A DNA stretch of 64,000 nt from Pseudomonas salomonii (lineage in GTDB: Bacteria > Pseudomonadota > Gammaproteobacteria > Pseudomonadales > Pseudomonadaceae): contig NZ_FNOX01000009.1 in the NCBI RefSeq assembly GCF_900107155.1, positions 1 through 64,000 of the forward strand, given 5' to 3'. Both the position numbers and the translations under genes were made by a program. Numbering within the stretch: position 1 is the stretch's first letter; each line of letters starts with the position of its first letter. Shown piece after piece: positions 18,875 to 27,607 of this stretch. The notes below the pieces were generated by a model. The model worked only from the letters and a program-made list of their open reading frames with translations. It had not been told where the DNA came from and searched no databases.

Positions 18875-20865
18875 CAGAACGCTCCCCGGTATTTGGCGAT
18901 GGTTTTGAGCACCTTGGCCGGCACTTCGAATTTGCGCCGGTTGATGATGATACCGTCCACCTTGCCGAACGCGGTGTTGAGGATCGACAGCGCGTGTTCC
19001 ACCACCGGCACGGTGCTTTTTTGCGCTTCCACCACCAAAGCGATCAGGTCGGCGCGGCGCAGGTTGATAAAGGCATCGCGGTTATCCAGCAGCGCCGAGG
19101 CATCCAGCAGGACCAGCTCGCCGGGTGCCGCCGGTTGCGCGCCGCCGACCCGCACGTTGATGCCGTTCTCTTGCAACAACTGGCGCAGTTGTTCGACCAC
19201 AAAGCTCACACCCTCGCCATGGCGTGCCGAGGTCAGCCCCAACGTCATGCCGTGCTCGGCAATCCGTTCCAACTGCAGCAGCCCATACAGGCGGTAAATG
19301 CTCGCATTGAATGCGTTGGTACCCTGCGCGGTGCTGGTGTCCAGCTCCGGCAAGGTGGTCCACAGCGGCAGGCCGAACTTGCGCTCCACCAAGCCGCCGT
19401 CGTGAATGCGCTGGTCCAGCAGGTAGCACAGGTAAATCACCAACAGGCCGACGACGATCGAGAACGGAATCGCCAGCAGCAGCATCAGCAGGGTTTTCGG
19501 GAAGATCCGGCCTGGGTTCAGGGTGGCTTCTTCGATCACTGCAATGTTGCTGATCTGGCTCTTGTCCAGCTCACGGTCGATACGCGATTTTTCCAGGTTG
19601 TCCACATACAGCGCGTAGTTGCGCTCGGTGGCGCTCAGCTCGCGGGAGAGGCGCGTCAGTTCCGGTTCAATCTCCAGCGCCTCCTTGCGTTGCGCCTCAA
19701 GGTTGACCAGTTGTTTCTGCTGCTGAACCAGTTGGGTGCGCAGCGCCAGGTTATTGCTCGACTCATCCAGCAGCACGCGCTGCAAGTGAATTTCGAGGGT
19801 GTTCGGCGCGCGGTTTTCCGAGCTTTGCACCGTGTTGCTTTCACCGGCCACCTGCGCCTGCATCGCCCGAATCGACGCATCCAGGGCTTTGACCGGCGGC
19901 GCGTTATCGGTGTAGGTGCGCATCATGTCGGCCTTTTCCAGCAGCTTCTGGTTGAGCAGGCGACGCAAATCCTGTTGCTGCGGGTTCAGTGCGATCTGGC
20001 GCACCGTGGTGACTTCCTTGGGTTGGCCCTTGAGTTGGTCGCGGGTGCTCTGGATCGCGCTGTCGGACGAGGCGATCAGGCGCGTGGTGTTGAAGGTCTC
20101 GCCACGCAGCACATTGATGCGCTCGGACAAGTCTTCAAGACGATCGGTGATGCTCGCCGCGCCGATCTCGTTCAAGTGCTTGAGGATCTGCTCCTTGTAG
20201 CTTTTGATCTCGGTGGCGCTGGTATTCACCTGGCCTTCATAGAAGGCATACAGGCTCTTGCGGCCCAGTGCCTGGGTGCGTTCGGCGATGTAGGTCTCGA
20301 CCCAGTCCTTGACCACTTGTTGGGCAATTTCCGGGTCGCCCCAGCGAAAGCTGATATCCATCACCGTGGAACCCACGGCGTGGCTGACCTCGAAGTTTTT
20401 CTCCAGGCTGGCGGCCAGGCGCTCCACGGGGGTGGTCTTTTCCAGGATGCCGACGGTTTCCAGTACCACGCGAATCCCGTCGAATACCGCGCCCACACCT
20501 TCCTTGACGTAGTACTTGGTGCGCTTCCAGAAGCCTTCCGGCGGCGGTGCGTTGGCGATCACTTCCAGGTAATGCTCGGCCACCGTGCGCACAATTGGCC
20601 GACCGGTCAGCAGGCGCTCCTCGTCGACAATCGGGTCGCGCTGGGTGCTGGGCATCACGATGGCCTGGCGGTTGCTGATCTCGATCGGCAAGGTCGAATC
20701 ACGCCCCGGCTTGACCAGCAGGCGCGCGGTGGATTCGTACTTGGCCGGCAGCAAAAAGGCCCCCAGCAGGATGATCACCAGCGCCGCGATGGCCGCCAGT
20801 TTGAACTCGTGCCGAAAGATGAAGAACAGGCGCAGAAGATCACGAAAAGAACGGATCTCGATCAT
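18874..20865 (-). CDS. pslE: PslE, Wzz/Wzc-type polysaccharide copolymerase
   Basis: 663-residue inner-membrane polysaccharide copolymerase. Wzz domain with first membrane segment near residues 20-45, a long periplasmic coiled-coil region (about 190-420), second membrane segment near 455-480 (LLMLLLAIPFSIVVGLLVIYL), and a cytoplasmic BY-kinase-like domain. The Walker A site is degenerate: GLTSARHGEGVS where active kinases have GEGKS, and there is no Tyr-rich tail, so it is probably not a kinase. AAGGAG precedes the ATG. Works with PslD in export and chain-length control. Confidence 0.92.
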   Translation of the reverse strand: MIEIRSFRDLLRLFFIFRHEFKLAAIAALVIILLGAFLLPAKYESTARLLVKPGRDSTLPIEISNRQAIVMPSTQRDPIVDEERLLTGRPIVRTVAEHYLEVIANAPPPEGFWKRTKYYVKEGVGAVFDGIRVVLETVGILEKTTPVERLAASLEKNFEVSHAVGSTVMDISFRWGDPEIAQQVVKDWVETYIAERTQALGRKSLYAFYEGQVNTSATEIKSYKEQILKHLNEIGAASITDRLEDLSERINVLRGETFNTTRLIASSDSAIQSTRDQLKGQPKEVTTVRQIALNPQQQDLRRLLNQKLLEKADMMRTYTDNAPPVKALDASIRAMQAQVAGESNTVQSSENRAPNTLEIHLQRVLLDESSNNLALRTQLVQQQKQLVNLEAQRKEALEIEPELTRLSRELSATERNYALYVDNLEKSRIDRELDKSQISNIAVIEEATLNPGRIFPKTLLMLLLAIPFSIVVGLLVIYLCYLLDQRIHDGGLVERKFGLPLWTTLPELDTSTAQGTNAFNASIYRLYGLLQLERIAEHGMTLGLTSARHGEGVSFVVEQLRQLLQENGINVRVGGAQPAAPGELVLLDASALLDNRDAFINLRRADLIALVVEAQKSTVPVVEHALSILNTAFGKVDGIIINRRKFEVPAKVLKTIAKYRGAF

Positions 20866-20879
20866 GGGATGTCGCTCCT

Positions 20880-21680
20880 TCAGTTATTGCCGCCGCTGGT
20901 TCGGGTGTAGTTGTAGCCAACCCCGATCGACTTGGTGAACGGGATCAGTTGGTTCAAGTAGGTATCCACGCCCTGGATGCGTTCGCCCACATTGGATTTG
21001 GGCACGAACACCACGTCACCGCGTTGCAGGTGCACCGGTTTACGTCCGTTGGGACCGGGCTTGAGGTATTGGCTGAAATCCAGGAAGTAGGCGTGATAGG
21101 CGCCCTGGGCATCTTCGCGCAGCAGCGCGACCATGCTCGCGTTGCCCGACGGGTTGACCCCACCGGCACCGACGATGGCTTGCTCCAGGGTGTTGGCGGT
21201 GCCCAGTTGCACGGCGGTGGGGTTATTCACCGCGCCGCCGACGATCACCGAGTTGCCGGGTGCCTGGTTGATGTTCACCGTCACCCGCGGTTCGCGATAC
21301 ACCGGCGCGAGCTTGTTGCTCAGCTCGGTGGCCAGCTCCGAGGGCTGGCGCCCGGCGACCTGGATCGGCCCCAGGAACGGGTAATTGATCTTGCCGTCGG
21401 TCTGCACCGTGTACAGCGTCAGCTCATAGATGGTGCTGACGTTGAACGCCGACAGCGTCGGCATTTCCCCGGCATCGCGCACGATGCGCAACTGGTCGCC
21501 GATGCGGATGCGCTCCACCGCCGGTGGCAGTTGCGCAAGCTGGTCGAGGGCGCGCTTGCCGTCTTCAACGGTCTGGTCGTCCGGCGGGACGATGCGTGCG
21601 GGCGTATTGCAGGCGGCCAACGCCATCATGGCCAGGACGAGCAAGGTTCGTTTCATCAAGGGGGACTTCCTGTAGGTCAT
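20880..21680 (-). CDS. pslD: PslD, Wza-type outer-membrane polysaccharide export lipoprotein
   Basis: 266 residues. Signal peptide with lipobox LAAC places the mature lipid-modified Cys near residue 24; then the polysaccharide export (Poly_export/SLBB) domains with IRIGDQLRI and GVNPSGNA. It forms the outer-membrane conduit for Psl. ATG 21680 is chosen because GGAGGTG lies six bases upstream, inside the end of pslC; an inner ATG at 21656 is a weaker alternative. Confidence 0.92.
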   Translation of the reverse strand: MTYRKSPLMKRTLLVLAMMALAACNTPARIVPPDDQTVEDGKRALDQLAQLPPAVERIRIGDQLRIVRDAGEMPTLSAFNVSTIYELTLYTVQTDGKINYPFLGPIQVAGRQPSELATELSNKLAPVYREPRVTVNINQAPGNSVIVGGAVNNPTAVQLGTANTLEQAIVGAGGVNPSGNASMVALLREDAQGAYHAYFLDFSQYLKPGPNGRKPVHLQRGDVVFVPKSNVGERIQGVDTYLNQLIPFTKSIGVGYNYTRTSGGNN

Positions 21681-21685
21681 GATGC

Positions 21686-22597
21686 TCACCTCCAATAACC
21701 GGGGAACATGCTGATGCGCCGCTTGAGGGCGAGGGGGAGCCGACGTTCCAGATGGCCCAGCCGGTAGCCGAGCAACTTGAACGCGCTGCGCACCAGTACT
21801 TCGGGCACGCGGTGCAATGCACCGGCTGCGCGCAATGCCGCGAGCTCAGCCAGTACATAGCGTTTACCTTCACCGCCGGCATCGCCGAACGCCTGGCGGA
21901 TCCACGGCTCGCGACCGTAGAACACGCCAATGTCGAAGTAGCGGTGAAACTCATCCATGAGTCGGTAATCGTGGGAGTGGTACACCCGCGCCGTGGCGGC
22001 GTAACGCACGGTGTAGCCTTCGAGCAGCAGGCGCGCGGCGACGTAGGCGTCTTCGCTGCCGATCACATCGGCGGGGAAGCCGCCGACGGCCTGCAGGGCG
22101 CTGCGTCGGTACACGCAAAACGAGTCGGAACTGAAGCAGGTTTTGATCCCGAGCGTGGGCGCGTCGGCCATGCGCTTGGTGCGGCTTTGGTCCGGGTAAT
22201 TGAAGTGCCGCGACTGTGCGCCCAGCACGCCGGCGCCGGGGTGCGGCAACTGGCGCCCGTAGGCCACGCCGGTGAGCGGGTCTTGCTGCAATTCATCGAG
22301 CAGGTTGGCGAAGGTTTCGGCATCGGCGGGGATCGCGTCCTGGGTCATTACGATCAGTGCCTCACCGCTCACCTGCTCACTGGCCCAGCGGCGTGTGCCG
22401 CCGTGGTTGAAATCACGTGCGTCGATCACCTCGACCCGAGCGCCGAATTCGCGAAAGCGCGCCACGGTGTCATCGCTGGACGCGCTGTCGACCACCAGCA
22501 TCTCGTCCGGTTGCAGCGTCTGCATGTGCAGCGCAGGCAGCAGTCGCGCCAGGTGACTGGACGCGTTGCGGGTCGGGATGATCAACGAGGTGCGCAT
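21686..22597 (-). CDS. pslC: PslC glycosyltransferase (GT2)
   Basis: 303-residue GT-A glycosyltransferase of family 2: N-terminal SLIIPTRNASSHLARLLPAL and DSASSDDT nucleotide-binding elements, a TQDAIP metal-site region, and an EDAYVAARLL catalytic-base region. It elongates the Psl repeat unit. Its start lies one base after the pslB stop. Order and size match P. aeruginosa pslC. Confidence 0.9.
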   Translation of the reverse strand: MRTSLIIPTRNASSHLARLLPALHMQTLQPDEMLVVDSASSDDTVARFREFGARVEVIDARDFNHGGTRRWASEQVSGEALIVMTQDAIPADAETFANLLDELQQDPLTGVAYGRQLPHPGAGVLGAQSRHFNYPDQSRTKRMADAPTLGIKTCFSSDSFCVYRRSALQAVGGFPADVIGSEDAYVAARLLLEGYTVRYAATARVYHSHDYRLMDEFHRYFDIGVFYGREPWIRQAFGDAGGEGKRYVLAELAALRAAGALHRVPEVLVRSAFKLLGYRLGHLERRLPLALKRRISMFPGYWR

Positions 22598-22598
22598 G

Positions 22599-24059
22599 TC
22601 ACTTCTTCACTTCTGCCGGTGCACGCCCATAGATGTCGTCAAAGCGCACGATGTCGTCCTCGCCCAGGTACTCGCCGCTCTGCACTTCGATCATCACCAG
22701 GTCGATGATGCCGGGGTTGGTCAGGCGGTGCTTGTGCCCGGCCGGTATGTAGGTGGATTCATTGGCATTGATCAAAAACTCACGCTCGCCATTGGTGATC
22801 TGCGCGGCGCCACTGACCACCACCCAGTGCTCGCTGCGGTGATGGTGCATCTGCAACGACAGCGAAGCCTGGGGCTTGACCACGATGCGCTTGATCTTGA
22901 AGCGGCTGCTTTCCTCCAGCACCGTGTAGGTACCCCACGGCCGCGTAACGGTGCGGTGCAGGCTGAACGCCGGGTGGTTCTGACGCTTGAGTTCGGCGAC
23001 GATGTAGCGCACATCCTGGCTGCGGTTGGCGTCGGCGATCAGCAACGCATCGGGGGTGTCGACGATGATCAGGTCGCGCACGCCGACGGCGCCGAGGACG
23101 CGCTTGGGCGAGTCGATATAGCAGTTGTGCACGTCATGCAAAATCGCTTCGCCATTGACCTGGTTGCCATGCGCATCGCTGGGCGTGAGCTGGCGCAGCG
23201 CTTCCCAGGAGCCGATGTCGCTCCAGCCGATGTCGCAGGGCACCACGGCGACTTGCTTGGACTTCTCCATCAAGGCCACGTCGATGGAAATGTCCGGCGC
23301 GCTGCCGAATGCATCCGCATCGAGTTCGCGCTGGCGTGAGGTTTTGTTTTGCAGGCCATGGCTGTGCTCCAAAGCGGCTCTGGCAGCGGTCAGCACCTCG
23401 GGGGCATGGGCGGCGAGTTCGTCCACCAGGGTGCCGGCCTTGAAGCAGAACATGCCGGCGTTCCACAGGTGCTTGCCGCCGTCGAGGTAGGCTTGCGCGG
23501 TGGCAAGATCAGGTTTCTCGACAAAGCGTTTGACACGGTTGCCGGTGCCCAGCGTGTCACCTTTTTCGATATAGCCAAAACCGGTTTCCGGGTGATCGGG
23601 CTGGATGCCGAAGGTCACCAGGTAGCCGGCTTCAGCCAGGTCGCGGGCCTGGGTCACCGCCTCGGCAAACGCGACTTCATTGAGGATCAGATGGTCGGCG
23701 GGCATCACCAGCAGCTGTGCGCTGTCACCGAAATGCTCCTGCACATGCAAGGCCGCCACGGCGATGGCCGCTGCGGTGTTGCGCCCGAAGGGTTCGAGCA
23801 GCAGGTCCAGGGGCAGGTGGGCCTTGTTGACCCCACGGTAGTCGTCCAGGGTACGAAACAGCAGGTCGCGGTTGGTCACGGTGAGCACGCTTTCCACGCC
23901 GGGCAACTTGGCCGCGCGCTGGAAAGTCTTTTGCAACAGGCTCTGCCCGTCACGCATGCGCATGAAGGGCTTGGGCATGTTCTGCCGCGAAACCGGCCAC
24001 AGCCGCGTACCCGAACCACCGGAAATGATGCAGGGAATTAATCCGTTGAGGGTGTTCAT
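22599..24059 (-). CDS. pslB: PslB, mannose-1-phosphate guanylyltransferase / mannose-6-phosphate isomerase
   Basis: 486-residue bifunctional enzyme. The N-terminal nucleotidyltransferase has the signature PCIISGGSGTRLWPVSR (residues 8-24) and FVEKPD; the C-terminal cupin isomerase carries the QMHHHRSEHWVVVSGAA metal-binding region near residue 415. It makes GDP-mannose for Psl. The ATG at 24059 overlaps the pslA stop (TGATG); the TTG just upstream is not needed. Paralogues AlgA and WbpW are expected elsewhere in the genome. Confidence 0.94.
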   Translation of the reverse strand: MNTLNGLIPCIISGGSGTRLWPVSRQNMPKPFMRMRDGQSLLQKTFQRAAKLPGVESVLTVTNRDLLFRTLDDYRGVNKAHLPLDLLLEPFGRNTAAAIAVAALHVQEHFGDSAQLLVMPADHLILNEVAFAEAVTQARDLAEAGYLVTFGIQPDHPETGFGYIEKGDTLGTGNRVKRFVEKPDLATAQAYLDGGKHLWNAGMFCFKAGTLVDELAAHAPEVLTAARAALEHSHGLQNKTSRQRELDADAFGSAPDISIDVALMEKSKQVAVVPCDIGWSDIGSWEALRQLTPSDAHGNQVNGEAILHDVHNCYIDSPKRVLGAVGVRDLIIVDTPDALLIADANRSQDVRYIVAELKRQNHPAFSLHRTVTRPWGTYTVLEESSRFKIKRIVVKPQASLSLQMHHHRSEHWVVVSGAAQITNGEREFLINANESTYIPAGHKHRLTNPGIIDLVMIEVQSGEYLGEDDIVRFDDIYGRAPAEVKK

Positions 24060-25498
24060 CAATAGACTTCCTTGGTGGAGAGGACGGCCGGGACCGTCAT
24101 GAAGACGATGTACAAGTCAAACCACACCGACCACTTGGAGATGTACTCCAGGTCGTACTCGACACGTTTCTGGATTTTGAACAGGGTATCGGTCTCGCCC
24201 CGATAGCCGTTGATCTGCGCCCAGCCGGTGATGCCTGGCTTGACGCGATGGCGCGAACTGTACTCGCTCACCGCCACTTCGAACGGAATGCCTGCGGCTT
24301 TGGTGGCCGTGGCATGCGGGCGCGGGCCGACCATGGACATATTGCCCAGCAGCACGTTGAACAGCTGCGGCAGCTCATCGATGCTGGTTTTGCGAATGAT
24401 GCGGCCCACGCGGGTGATGCGCGGGTCTTTGCGGGTGGTCTGTTGTTCGGCGGTGAAGTCGCTCTGGTCGGTGAACATCGAGCGGAACTTGAACACGCGA
24501 ATTTCGTTGTCGTTGTAGCCATAGCGGTTCTGGCGAAACAGCACCGGGCCTTTGGAGTCGAGCTTGATGGCGATGGCTGTGAGCAGCATCACCGGCGACA
24601 ACGCCACCAGGGCCAGGCTGGCCAGCAGTAAATCTTCACAGCGCTTGATAAAGGGCGACCAGCCGCGCAACGGTAACTGCGAGGTATTGAACATCAGGAT
24701 GCCGCCCACGTCGGTGATGCGGCTGTGGCCGTAGCGCAGGGCGGCCATGTCGGGCACCAGCATCACATTCACCGACATCTGCCGCAGGCGGTTGACCAGC
24801 CCGTGAATACGCTGCTCGGCGGCCCACGGCAGGCAGATCATCACCTGGTTGACCTGCTCGGCACGGATCAGTTTTTCCAGGTCACGGGTATTGCCCAGCA
24901 AGGGCAGGTTGCTCAATTCCTTGGGAATGCGCTCGGTGCGGTCGTCAATAAAACCGATCAGGCCGGAGCGGATATCGCCATTGCGTTGCAGGTGGTCGGC
25001 CACATGCACGGCGGTGTCGGTAAAGCCCAGGATCACTGTGCGTTGCAGGTACTTGCCCTTGCGCATCAGGTTGCGATACAGGCGCAGCATCAACAGGCGT
25101 TCAGCGCAGAACAAACCGAGGCTGGCGATGTACCAGACCACCAGATTGCGCGGGGTTAATTGCGGGAAAAACTGCAGGATCTGGTACATGAACAGCAAGA
25201 TGCAGAACGCCGCTGACCAGGCGACGATGCTGGTACGCAGGCGCAGGCGATTGCTGAACAGCTCTTCGGAGTAAATCCCCAGGGCCTGAAACAGAATAAT
25301 GCTCAGGACTGCGAAAAACAGCAGCAGACCGAGAAAGTGGGAACGCATCTCGGAGGCCAGCGGGTCAAGGAACAACACCAGCACCAGCGGCGGCAAAATC
25401 GCAGTCAGGCCATGTACCAACTTGACGAAAACAACAAAAAATTCAACAAATCCAGCACGGGTCAGAAACAGGCTATCGACTGACGACTTTTCTCGCAT
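24059..25498 (-). CDS. pslA: PslA, undecaprenyl-phosphate sugar phosphotransferase
   Basis: 479-residue polyprenyl-phosphate hexose-1-phosphate transferase of the WcaJ/WbaP type. Four N-terminal membrane helices, a CoA-binding-like (Rossmann) central domain, a fifth membrane segment, and the cytoplasmic bacterial sugar transferase domain (GPVLFRQNRYGYNDNEIRVFKFRSM, RITRVGRIIRKTSIDELPQL, PGITGWAQINGYRG). It initiates Psl assembly on undecaprenyl phosphate. ATG 25498 gives the length of P. aeruginosa PslA; ATG 25513 also has a possible ribosome binding site. First gene of the twelve-gene operon. Confidence 0.93.
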   Translation of the reverse strand: MREKSSVDSLFLTRAGFVEFFVVFVKLVHGLTAILPPLVLVLFLDPLASEMRSHFLGLLLFFAVLSIILFQALGIYSEELFSNRLRLRTSIVAWSAAFCILLFMYQILQFFPQLTPRNLVVWYIASLGLFCAERLLMLRLYRNLMRKGKYLQRTVILGFTDTAVHVADHLQRNGDIRSGLIGFIDDRTERIPKELSNLPLLGNTRDLEKLIRAEQVNQVMICLPWAAEQRIHGLVNRLRQMSVNVMLVPDMAALRYGHSRITDVGGILMFNTSQLPLRGWSPFIKRCEDLLLASLALVALSPVMLLTAIAIKLDSKGPVLFRQNRYGYNDNEIRVFKFRSMFTDQSDFTAEQQTTRKDPRITRVGRIIRKTSIDELPQLFNVLLGNMSMVGPRPHATATKAAGIPFEVAVSEYSSRHRVKPGITGWAQINGYRGETDTLFKIQKRVEYDLEYISKWSVWFDLYIVFMTVPAVLSTKEVY

Positions 25499-25678
25499 AA
25501 CAACATCCCTCATTGCACTCCAGGCTCTCTGTTCGACTACTTCACCCTGCTTGATAAGAGGGCAAATCGAACGACGGCTATGCTGGGTAAAACGCAACTA
25601 TTTCATCCACGTGCAACCGTCCAAATGGAGGAAATTGGCAGGGGCAGTGACTAAAGGAGTGTTCCTTTTATTGGCTTA

Positions 25679-25692
25679 GTCAGAAAATTGAC
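25679..25692 (-). promoter_or_regulatory. FleQ-like box, psl promoter region (proximal)
   Basis: GTCAGAAAATTGAC matches 12 of 14 positions of the FleQ consensus GTCAATAAATTGAC known from P. aeruginosa pel/psl promoters, with both palindromic arms exact. It lies about 181 bases upstream of the pslA ATG. FleQ represses or activates psl depending on c-di-GMP in P. aeruginosa; regulation here is inferred. Confidence 0.6.
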
Positions 25693-25733
25693 TGTGGAGC
25701 GAAGGTGGTATTCCAGACACGTTGGTAGGTGTT

Positions 25734-25739
25734 TTTATA
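25734..25739 (-). promoter_or_regulatory. Possible psl -10 element
   Basis: On the minus strand TATAAA (plus strand TTTATA) lies between the two FleQ-like boxes, in a good position for a -10. No consensus -35 is seen at 17 bases, which would suit an RpoS-type or activator-dependent promoter. Weak assignment. Confidence 0.3.
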
Positions 25740-25740
25740 T

Positions 25741-25754
25741 GTCATGTTCTTGAC
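25741..25754 (-). promoter_or_regulatory. FleQ-like box, psl promoter region (distal)
   Basis: GTCATGTTCTTGAC has the exact GTCA-N6-TGAC arms of a FleQ site, with a less conserved centre. Its start is 62 bases, close to six helical turns, from the first box, and the two flank the possible -10. Confidence 0.45.
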
Positions 25755-26008
25755 CTTCCTTGTTCATGCACTCGGTCATGGGGAGTGATTTTGAGTGTAG
25801 GAACAAATATGGGAATTTTCCTGCCCGATGAGTAAACCTTTTTTGAAAGGGGCAGAAAAAGGGGACAAAGACGGCACGGCACTGCCAGCAAACAAGGCCT
25901 TGGAGGCGAATATTTTTTACAGAGGGTAGAAATGTATCCAGCACAATTTTTTGTTTGCGCAGGGTTCAACGATTAACCTGCGGGCTTTCTCTGGCGGACG
26001 GTTTGAGC

Positions 26009-26638
26009 ATGATCGACCTGGCAACCCTCGCGGTTTTTTCCGGCGCTGTTTTGCTGTTGCTGCTGTCACCGGGGCCGAACATGGCATTTGTCATCAGCCA
26101 CGGCGTGAGTTATGGCTGGCGTGGTGGCGTGGCGTCGAGCCTAGGGATCTGCGTGGCGGACGTGTTGCTGACCGCCTTGACGGCCAGCGGGGTCACCGCC
26201 TTGGCCGCCAGTTGGCCGCCGGCGTTTGATTTGATTCGTTACGCCGGGGTGATCTATCTGTTGTGGCTGGTGTTCAAGACCTTGCAAAAAAGCACCGGCC
26301 TGGACATGACCCAGGTCCGTCGCGTGCATTTGCGGCACGTGTTTGTGCAGGCCATGCTCAACAGTTTGCTCAACCCTAAGGCGTTGCTGTTTTTCATGGT
26401 GTTCCTGCCCCAATTCGTCAGGCCCGAGGCGGGCTCCATCGCCATGCAGCTGTGGGTGCTGGGCGGCGTTCTGACCCTGATCGCCGGAGTTTTTCATGCC
26501 TTGCTGGGCATTTTTGGCGGGGCGATCAGCCGAGTGTTTGCGGGCAGTCGCCACAGCGCCAGGCTACAGAAATGGGGCCTGGCGACCGTGCTGATGCTAT
26601 TGGCGGCGCGGTTGGCGCTGATGTCCCGGCCAGCCTGA
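26009..26638 (+). CDS. LysE/RhtB-family amino-acid exporter
   Basis: 209 residues with about six membrane segments. The N-terminal FSGAVLLLLLSPGPNMAFVISHG is the LysE family signature, and LLNPKALLFFMVFLPQF is the conserved central motif. Members export amino acids or homoserine lactones; the substrate here is unknown. ATG 26009 fits the family N-terminus better than an upstream start at 25955. A REP pair follows directly. Confidence 0.88.
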   Translation: MIDLATLAVFSGAVLLLLLSPGPNMAFVISHGVSYGWRGGVASSLGICVADVLLTALTASGVTALAASWPPAFDLIRYAGVIYLLWLVFKTLQKSTGLDMTQVRRVHLRHVFVQAMLNSLLNPKALLFFMVFLPQFVRPEAGSIAMQLWVLGGVLTLIAGVFHALLGIFGGAISRVFAGSRHSARLQKWGLATVLMLLAARLALMSRPA

Positions 26639-26644
26639 CCCACC

Positions 26645-26798
26645 GCCTTCGCAGCCTCGCTAAAGCTCGACAGCTCCCACAAGGGATCGGCTGTGTTAGT
26701 CAGGTTTCGGTTCGCAGGGCCATCGCGGCATGCGCAAATCCCGCCAGCGCAGCAGTTCAACTGTGGGAGCTGTCGAGCCCCGGCGAGGCTGCGAAGGC
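26645..26798. repeat. REPIN with long arms
   Basis: A 37-base inverted repeat with four mismatches: GCCTTCGCAGCCTCGC... at 26645-26681 and ...GGCGAGGCTGCGAAGGC ending at 26798. The inner ends carry the REP core TGTGGGAGCTGTCGAGC and its inverse. A short direct repeat CCTGACCCACCGCCT flanks the element (26634-26648 and 26825-26839), possibly a duplication from insertion. It fills the gap between lysE-type gene and inhA. Confidence 0.85.
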
Positions 26799-26836
26799 CG
26801 CAGCACTGGCGAAGTACAGGTTGCCTGACCCACCGC

Positions 26837-27517
26837 CTAGCCCAGCCGCGCGGCCGCACGCGCCGCAATTTCACCGCGCACCCGACGTGATTCCGTCGTG
26901 CGCTTGTTGGCTTCCTCCAGCACATGTTTGGGCGCGGTGTCCGGGCTGCCCGCGTCAAACGGCGGTGCCGGCGCGTATTCGATCTGCAACTGCACCAGCT
27001 GTGCGGCGGCTTCGCTGTACAGCTCGGCGGCCAGGGTCAGTGCAAAGTCGATCCCCGCTGTAATCCCGCCACCGGTGAACAGGTTGCCGTCACGCACCAC
27101 GCGCGCCTGGATCGGGATGGCGCCCAGTGGCGCGAGCAGGTCGTGGTAGGCCCAGTGGGTGGTGGCTTTGCGGCCGCGCAGCAAACCGGCCGCGCCGAGC
27201 ACCAGTGAACCGGTGCATACCGAGGTCACGTAGCGGGCGGTCTGTGCCTGGGCTTTGAGGAAGTCGAGTGTTTGCGGGTCTTCCATCAAGGCGCCGACGC
27301 CGGAACCGCCGGGCACGCATATCACATCCAGGCGCGGGCAGTCGGCATACGTCATGGTCGGAGTGAACACCAAACCGGTGCTGGAAGTGACCGGTGCCAG
27401 GTCTTTCCACACCAGGTGCAGCTTCACATCCGGCAGCGAACCCAGCACGTCATAGGGGCCAGTAAGGTCCAGTTGCTGGATGCCGGGAAACAACAAAAAG
27501 CCGATCTGCAAGGTCAT
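26837..27517 (-). CDS. inhA: Isonitrile hydratase (DJ-1/PfpI superfamily)
   Basis: 226 residues of the DJ-1/PfpI fold. The nucleophile elbow SVCTGS places Cys101 with Thr102, and Asp17 lies in QQLDLTGPYDVLG; these three positions coincide with the residues known as essential in P. putida isonitrile hydratase, which hydrates isonitriles to N-formamides. It is divergent from a GlxA-type regulator, a common arrangement for control of such genes. Cytoplasmic. Confidence 0.87.
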   Translation of the reverse strand: MTLQIGFLLFPGIQQLDLTGPYDVLGSLPDVKLHLVWKDLAPVTSSTGLVFTPTMTYADCPRLDVICVPGGSGVGALMEDPQTLDFLKAQAQTARYVTSVCTGSLVLGAAGLLRGRKATTHWAYHDLLAPLGAIPIQARVVRDGNLFTGGGITAGIDFALTLAAELYSEAAAQLVQLQIEYAPAPPFDAGSPDTAPKHVLEEANKRTTESRRVRGEIAARAAARLG

Positions 27518-27607
27518 GAATCAAGCTCCGATAAAGGGGTGGACGGCTTCACTGTAGAGGCCTAGGCTTTGGCGAATACGCCATTGAACCCACAAATCAC
27601 GCCAATC

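Noticed and set aside
18994..20910. 638-residue ORF antisense to pslE
   Set aside because: Shadow frame of a well-supported psl gene, repetitive His/Gln/Arg composition.
25880..25900. Possible RpoN (-24/-12) promoter upstream of pslA
   Set aside because: TGGCA is present on the minus strand but the -12 element does not fit at the right spacing.
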